From the NCBI GenBank assembly GCA_029265085.1, contig JAJUJY010000190.1, forward strand, positions 1 to 7,406: 7,406 nt of DNA, read 5' to 3'. Positions 6,774 to 7,406 of this stretch are shown here, in pieces. Made by a program: the position numbers and the translations under genes. The stretch comes from Chloroflexota bacterium. Lineage in GTDB: Bacteria > Chloroflexota > Anaerolineae > Anaerolineales > Anaerolineaceae. The notes beneath the pieces are model-generated. The model was not told the origin of the DNA. It saw nothing but the letters and a program-made list of their open reading frames with translations, and made no database searches. The stretch's first letter is position 1. Every line of letters begins with the position of its first letter.

Positions 6774-7406
6774 TTATTGAACTGCAAAGGGGTTAAACCG
6801 TGTGTTGGTGTCGAAATAATCTTCGTTCTCGGCTCGTTTAAGCAAGTTAACGATCCGGTAAGTGATCGGAGTCATTAACACTTCAATACTGACCTTGAAA
6901 ACATAGTTGGTGAAAACCAGCGTTCCGAATAATTCCCAGGGGAATACCCCTGCAATTGTGGCGACCAGAATAAAGACAACAGAGTCGATTCCTTCACCAA
7001 TCAAAGTGGAACCAATGGTGCGTGACCAAAGCCACTTTCCTTTGGTCAGGACTTTCATCTTTGCCAAAACCACCGAATTGCTAAATTCACCCATCAAATA
7101 TGCAATCAGGCTAGCCAGGACAATCCCACCCGAGCTCATTCCGCCCAAAATCGAATTGTAGGCTTCCTGACCGGCATAACCTTGCCAGCTTGCTTCACCG
7201 GGCATAATGCGGACGATCCATAAAACCAGCGCGCTTAATGCAAGCATAGCGAATCCGGTCCAAATCACCCGGCGAGAGCGCCGAAATCCGTACACTTCGG
7301 TCAACACATCCCCAAAGATATAACTCAGGGGAAATAAAATGGTTCCGGCGTCAAATGCCAGCGGCAGGCCAAAAATTGAGATCCCCCAATCAACTATTTT
7401 TGCTGA
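6774..7406 (-). CDS. yhhQ: Queuosine-precursor transporter, YhhQ/DUF165 (VUT) family (5' end cut by window)
   Basis: YhhQ proteins are inner-membrane carriers that import queuosine precursors (preQ0/preQ1 in E. coli), which feed modification of the tRNA wobble base. The frame is open from the right edge to a TAA at 6774, giving 210 residues against about 220 for E. coli YhhQ; only roughly the first 10-30 residues are outside. A GTG at 7307 is internal, because the 33 in-frame residues before it hold conserved YhhQ sequence (AGTILFPLSYIFGD, 20-33) running into VLTEVYGF (34-41) and RRVIWTGF (45-52). Hydrophobic segments lie at about 8-31, 47-67, 85-106, 128-153 and 157-188, a multi-pass layout. 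SRTIGSTLIGEGIDSVVF (128-145) matches the usual SRTIGSTL...D region. No queuosine biosynthesis gene is visible here, and no preQ1 riboswitch can be assessed because the leader is outside. A terminator follows the stop. Confidence 0.95.
   Translation of the reverse strand, partial: SAKIVDWGISIFGLPLAFDAGTILFPLSYIFGDVLTEVYGFRRSRRVIWTGFAMLALSALVLWIVRIMPGEASWQGYAGQEAYNSILGGMSSGGIVLASLIAYLMGEFSNSVVLAKMKVLTKGKWLWSRTIGSTLIGEGIDSVVFILVATIAGVFPWELFGTLVFTNYVFKVSIEVLMTPITYRIVNLLKRAENEDYFDTNTRFNPFAVQ

Noticed and set aside
7305..7307. GTG at 7307 as the start of yhhQ
   Set aside because: The frame continues upstream to the window edge through conserved YhhQ sequence (AGTILFPLSYIFGD), so the GTG is an internal valine.
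1..7406. Mobile elements, CRISPR, tRNA or rRNA genes, prophage or defence islands
   Set aside because: No transposase, integrase, regularly spaced repeats, cloverleaf pattern or rRNA-like stretch was seen on either strand; coding is dense and largely housekeeping.

Overview
The window looks like an ordinary chromosomal stretch of a free-living bacterium of moderate GC content. The gene set includes a Rieske oxygenase of a type I associate with Chloroflexota (Anaerolineae-like) genomes, class III PPK2, a DUF4037 protein and YhhQ. Taken together these suggest Chloroflexota, but this is inferred from protein resemblance and not proven by any marker gene. I see no phage, insertion sequence, CRISPR array, tRNA or rRNA.

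Layout: Left block, minus strand (1-3288), read right to left: lipA (lipoyl synthase), a class I CPD photolyase, then a Rieske-type oxygenase alpha subunit cut by the left edge. Gaps of 83 and 91 bp between them leave room for separate promoters. Centre (3289-3437): a 149-bp divergent regulatory region with two back-to-back sigma70-like promoters, one for lipA (TTCACA-N17-TATAAT) and one for the rightward pair. Right of it, plus strand (3438-4943): a class III polyphosphate kinase 2 followed after 6 bp by rsmI (16S rRNA C1402 2'-O-methyltransferase), which lacks the usual C-terminal helical domain. Right block, minus strand (4968-7406), read right to left: a queuosine-precursor transporter (YhhQ) cut by the right edge, a clear intrinsic terminator, an uncharacterised two-TM protein, and 12 bp later a DUF4037 nucleotidyltransferase-like protein that converges on rsmI.

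How the genes relate: the left block joins lipoate cofactor biosynthesis, light-driven DNA repair and an iron-sulfur oxygenase, with no single pathway. The ppk2-rsmI pair joins polyphosphate-based nucleotide phosphorylation with ribosome maturation and is probably co-transcribed. The two-TM gene plus DUF4037 pair is the least understood part of the window and the best place to look for new biology, although the sequence does not reveal a function. Gene starts were revised for lipA (3288) and ppk2 (3438) on Shine-Dalgarno evidence, and yhhQ reads in frame to the window edge. I found no convincing novel system; the points below are modest.
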